Source: Irregularibacter muris
GTDB lineage: Bacteria; Bacillota; Clostridia; Eubacteriales; Garciellaceae
Length of the DNA: 64,000 nucleotides
Assembly (NCBI RefSeq): GCF_024622505.1
Contig: NZ_JANKAS010000011.1
Location: 46,021-110,020 of the forward strand
Direction: 5' to 3'
Part shown: in pieces, positions 61,400 through 64,000 of the stretch
How positions within the stretch are numbered: position 1 is the stretch's first letter
How the letters are laid out: the number at the start of each line of letters is the position of its first letter
Program-made: the position numbers and the translations under genes
The notes under the pieces: generated by a model
Told to the model about the DNA's origin: nothing
Database searches by the model: none
The model's input: only the letters and a program-made list of their open reading frames with translations

Positions 61400-62097
61400 A
61401 AATTCAAAATCTCAATGTCTATTATGGAGCAATCCACGCATTAAAGGGAATAAATCTTAAAATTAATCAAGGGGAAATTGTCACCTTAATTGGGGCCAAT
61501 GGTGCTGGCAAAACAACCACTCTTCGCACCATATCAGGCATTGAAAAAGCCAAGTCAGGAGATATTCTATATAAAGGGAAATCGATAAAATCCCTATCTG
61601 CTCCTGATATGGTTAAAGCAGGTATTTCCCATTCTCCTGAGGGAAGGAGAGTCTTTTCCACCATGAGTGTGTTGGAAAATCTTGAATTAGGAGCTTATAC
61701 CAGAAAGGACAAAGTCCAAGTGAAGAAGGATATGGACTATATATTTTCGTTGTTTCCAAGACTATTGGAAAGAAGAGAACAATATGCAGGGACTCTATCT
61801 GGGGGAGAACAACAAATGCTAGCCATAGGGCGCGCCCTACTTTCAAGGCCAAAGCTACTGCTCCTAGATGAACCTTCCATGGGTCTTGCCCCATTAATTG
61901 TTAAAGAGATTTTCTCGATCATCAAAGACATTAATAAAAAAGGAACCACTATCCTATTGGTAGAACAAAATGCAAACATGGCTCTGCAGTGTGCCCATAG
62001 GGCTTATATTATTCAAAATGGGAAAATTGATATAGAAGGGGATACAGAAAGTCTTTTAAATGACAATAAAGTAAAAGAAGCCTATCTTGCGGGATAG
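61393..62097 (+). CDS. livF: Branched-chain amino acid ABC ATPase LivF
   Basis: Second ATPase, 234 residues, GTG start with GGAGG 9 bases upstream. Walker A GANGAGKTT, signature LSGGEQQMLAIGRAL, Walker B LLLLDEPSMGLAP and His-switch LLVEQNANMA are diagnostic of LivF. The stop codon lies inside the terminator hairpin that closes the operon. Confidence 0.94.
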   Translation: MLEIQNLNVYYGAIHALKGINLKINQGEIVTLIGANGAGKTTTLRTISGIEKAKSGDILYKGKSIKSLSAPDMVKAGISHSPEGRRVFSTMSVLENLELGAYTRKDKVQVKKDMDYIFSLFPRLLERREQYAGTLSGGEQQMLAIGRALLSRPKLLLLDEPSMGLAPLIVKEIFSIIKDINKKGTTILLVEQNANMALQCAHRAYIIQNGKIDIEGDTESLLNDNKVKEAYLAG

Positions 62098-62115
62098 GCT
62101 TCTTTTACTTTAAAG
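62068..62115 (+). terminator. Terminator of liv operon
   Basis: A 19-bp arm at 62068-62086 pairs with 62093-62111. The 5' arm is the coding sequence for the last residues of LivF, and the livF stop codon (62095-62097) lies in the 3' arm. Confidence 0.88.
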
Positions 62116-62239
62116 AAACACAAGACTTTTTCCCATCCATTTTCTTTTAAGTCAATTATATATTAATACTTCTACAAGATTAATACTCTACAATCAATAA
62201 ATGGGATTATGCAAATTGTTGTACCTTAACGGCTTTAAT

Positions 62240-63865
62240 TTAATAATGAACCAACTTATTCAATTCTTTCTCTATTATTTTTTTATCCAATCTTTCAAAT
62301 AAAATATCAAACTCATTTATTGTAGTTCCTATTTCTAGATCAATATATTGCCAAACTTCTATGTCACAGTTCAGCCACCTCTTGACTTTAGTCGATGAAA
62401 ATGGCAGGAAGGGGTGGAGTAAATTAGCTATATTTGCAATTGATATTAAACAATTATAAATAGTATTTGCACATTCAGATTTATCTGTATTTATTGTGAT
62501 CCAAGGAGTCTTCTCATCAAAATATTTATTTATCCTTCTTGCAAAATCAAAAACTACTTCTATAGCCGATTTTAAATTTCCATGCTCTATAAGTTGCCCA
62601 ACCTCATCATATAAAAGTTGAATTTTTGAATTTATATAAGGGTTTAACTCACCTTCAGGTATTTGATTGTCAAAATATTTTTTTGCAAATACTAATGTCC
62701 TATTTACTAAATTACCATATACCCCTAGTAATTCACCGTTATTTCTATTGACAAACTCTCGCCATGAAAAATCAGTATCCCTTTTTTCTGGACCGTTTGC
62801 TATAAAAAAATATCTTAGTGAATCTATATTATATCTTTCAATAATGTCTGGAATCCACACCGCCCAATTATTACTAGTGGATATTTTTTTCCCTTCAAGA
62901 GTAACATATTCACTTGAAATTATATTATCAGGAAGTTTATTAATTCCAGCCCCATTTAATAATGCGGGTAAGATTATTGTATGAAAAGGAATATTATCTT
63001 TACCATGAATGTAGTATGATCTAGTTTCATTATCCCAAAACCCACTCCAATCTCTATGGTTCTGGAATGCCCACTTTTTGCCTACTGTTAAATATCCCAA
63101 TACTGCATCTACCCATACATATACTTTTTTATCCTCATGCCCTTTAATGGGTATATTAATACCCCATTGTAGAGACCTAGATATTGCTCTATCTTTTAAA
63201 CCTTCATTTAAATATCTTTCCGTATTATTGATTGCATTTATTCTCCAATTATCCTTATTCTTTCGGATTAAATCTCTTAGTTCCTTATCGAATTCAGATA
63301 ACTTAAAAAACAACTGTTTATTACGTTTAATAGACGGTTCATTATTACAAAGCTTGCATTTTCTATTTTCTAATTGAAGTGGATCTAGAATAGTTGAACA
63401 AGCATCACATTGATCGCCACGAGCGTTATTTTTACATACTGGACACTGGCCTTCAATAAATCTGTCTGCTAAAAATTCATTGCAGCTTATACAAAATAAT
63501 TGTTCCACTTCCTTCTCATAAATTAGTCCTCGATTATATAATATATTAATAATATTTTGTACTTCTGTCTTATGAAATTCATCATCAGTTCTTAAATATA
63601 GGTTATAAGAAAATCCTAACTTTTCAAAACAATATTTAAACTCATTATGGTATCTGTCGGCTATTTCCTTAGGGGTTACATTGTTTTTTTTAGCTCTTAT
63701 AGATATAGGTGTACCATGACAATCACTTCCTGATACATACAATACATCTTTCCCTTTTGCCCTAAAGTATCTTGCTATAATATCCCCGGGTAATAGTGCT
63801 GCAATATGTCCGATGTGCAATGAGCCATTTGCATACGGCCATGCTCCTCCAATAAAAATTTTCAT
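62240..63865 (-). CDS. metG: Methionyl-tRNA synthetase, archaeal-like (MetG type with four CxxC zinc knuckles)
   Basis: Charges tRNA(Met) with methionine. The class I HIGH motif is at 17-20 (SLHIGH). The insertion carries four CxxC pairs: 125-128, 141-144, 153-156 and 170-173, the two-zinc type found in archaeal and E. coli-like enzymes. The KMSKS loop reads KISTS (327-331), followed by NNWAVW, close to archaeal forms. The C-terminal tRNA-binding EMAPII-like domain is missing, so the length of 541 is shorter than usual clostridial MetRS (about 650). It may be a second, acquired copy. AGGAGG precedes the start. Confidence 0.92.
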   Translation of the reverse strand: MKIFIGGAWPYANGSLHIGHIAALLPGDIIARYFRAKGKDVLYVSGSDCHGTPISIRAKKNNVTPKEIADRYHNEFKYCFEKLGFSYNLYLRTDDEFHKTEVQNIINILYNRGLIYEKEVEQLFCISCNEFLADRFIEGQCPVCKNNARGDQCDACSTILDPLQLENRKCKLCNNEPSIKRNKQLFFKLSEFDKELRDLIRKNKDNWRINAINNTERYLNEGLKDRAISRSLQWGINIPIKGHEDKKVYVWVDAVLGYLTVGKKWAFQNHRDWSGFWDNETRSYYIHGKDNIPFHTIILPALLNGAGINKLPDNIISSEYVTLEGKKISTSNNWAVWIPDIIERYNIDSLRYFFIANGPEKRDTDFSWREFVNRNNGELLGVYGNLVNRTLVFAKKYFDNQIPEGELNPYINSKIQLLYDEVGQLIEHGNLKSAIEVVFDFARRINKYFDEKTPWITINTDKSECANTIYNCLISIANIANLLHPFLPFSSTKVKRWLNCDIEVWQYIDLEIGTTINEFDILFERLDKKIIEKELNKLVHY

Positions 63866-63883
63866 AACTTTTCCTCCTCGTAT

Positions 63884-63922
63884 AATAAGTTTGTAGCTAA
63901 TAATCGTAGCTATAAACTTATT
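63884..63922 (-). other. Hairpin in metG leader
   Basis: AATAAGTTT-TAGCTA arms (63884-63899 with 63907-63922, one mismatch) form a strong stem just upstream of the ribosome site of metG. There is no T run, so it is not a plain terminator. I did not find T-box core sequences before the window end. Confidence 0.55.
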
Positions 63923-64000
63923 TATTTTTATTAAGAATACCCTAATGCTAAAATAACCTTATAGGACATTAGCGAAGGTTTGAGCTTTTTCTCCTTGCAA

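Noticed and set aside
1..64000. CRISPR arrays, prophage or conjugative genes, tRNA or rRNA genes, transposases
   Set aside because: No regularly spaced short repeats, phage or transfer proteins, transposase motifs or tRNA-like T-loop patterns were noticed by reading. A dedicated tRNA or small-RNA scan was not possible here.

Overview
The window is AT-rich, low-GC DNA that reads as a chromosome segment of an anaerobic, endospore-forming Clostridia-type Firmicute. Pointers are an alpha/beta small acid-soluble spore protein behind a sigma-G-like promoter, a YIEGIA-family protein with its small partner, T-box leaders, strong AGGAGG-type ribosome sites with TTG/GTG starts, and an oxygen-sensitive radical-type dehydratase (4-hydroxybutyryl-CoA dehydratase). 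I cannot name the species. No prophage, CRISPR array, rRNA or tRNA gene was seen.

Layout. 1-3.8 kb: the 3' part of a GlcNAc/glucose-type PTS EIICB, a DUF975 membrane protein, a cyclase-family hydrolase and a lipoprotein. 3.9-9.2 kb (minus strand): a cell-wall block (membrane FHA protein, FtsW/RodA, class B PBP), two DUF606 transporters and a polysaccharide deacetylase. 9.4-13.8 kb: a two-component system, a lipoprotein and a VanY-type carboxypeptidase. 14-20.3 kb: a tandem hexapeptide-repeat protein, a DUF438/hemerythrin plus DUF2249 pair behind a CRP/FNR-type palindrome, and a TetR-RND operon with a clear promoter/operator. 20.3-20.9 kb: a large nested inverted repeat. 21-23.4 kb: an aromatic-sulfonate/nitrate-type ABC importer. 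23.7-29.6 kb: PgsA, then a two-component system with an FtsX-type ABC exporter.

29.9-36.6 kb is the most distinctive region: a PAS-AAA+ sigma-54 activator, palindromic upstream activator sites, a -24/-12 promoter, then 4-hydroxybutyryl-CoA dehydratase, a NifU-type scaffold domain, a small Cys-rich protein, 4-hydroxybutyrate CoA-transferase and a permease. It looks like a substrate-inducible 4-hydroxybutyrate uptake and activation module. 37-41 kb is an iron-siderophore ABC system with a Fur-like box and an AraC-type regulator. 41.3-46.4 kb holds a second sigma-54 regulated module (activator, activator sites, promoter, AGCS symporter broken by one TGA, SDR, PEBP protein). It is enclosed by a ~190-bp direct repeat of the 3' end of the siderophore-binding gene.

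46.9-55.2 kb: a stress-type SDR, a Nat-like ABC exporter, spore genes, a DMT exporter, a ProX-type tRNA deacylase and a DUF2975 gene with a truncated YozG-type repressor. 55.3-62.1 kb is branched-chain amino acid uptake: BrnQ and the LivKHMGF operon, divergent and each behind a T-box leader whose specifier reads as AUC (Ile). 62.2-63.9 kb: an archaeal-like methionyl-tRNA synthetase. A ~177-bp imperfect palindromic element occurs four times between genes (20375, 20675, 31638, 39902); its outermost stem sequence differs from copy to copy but stays complementary within each copy.
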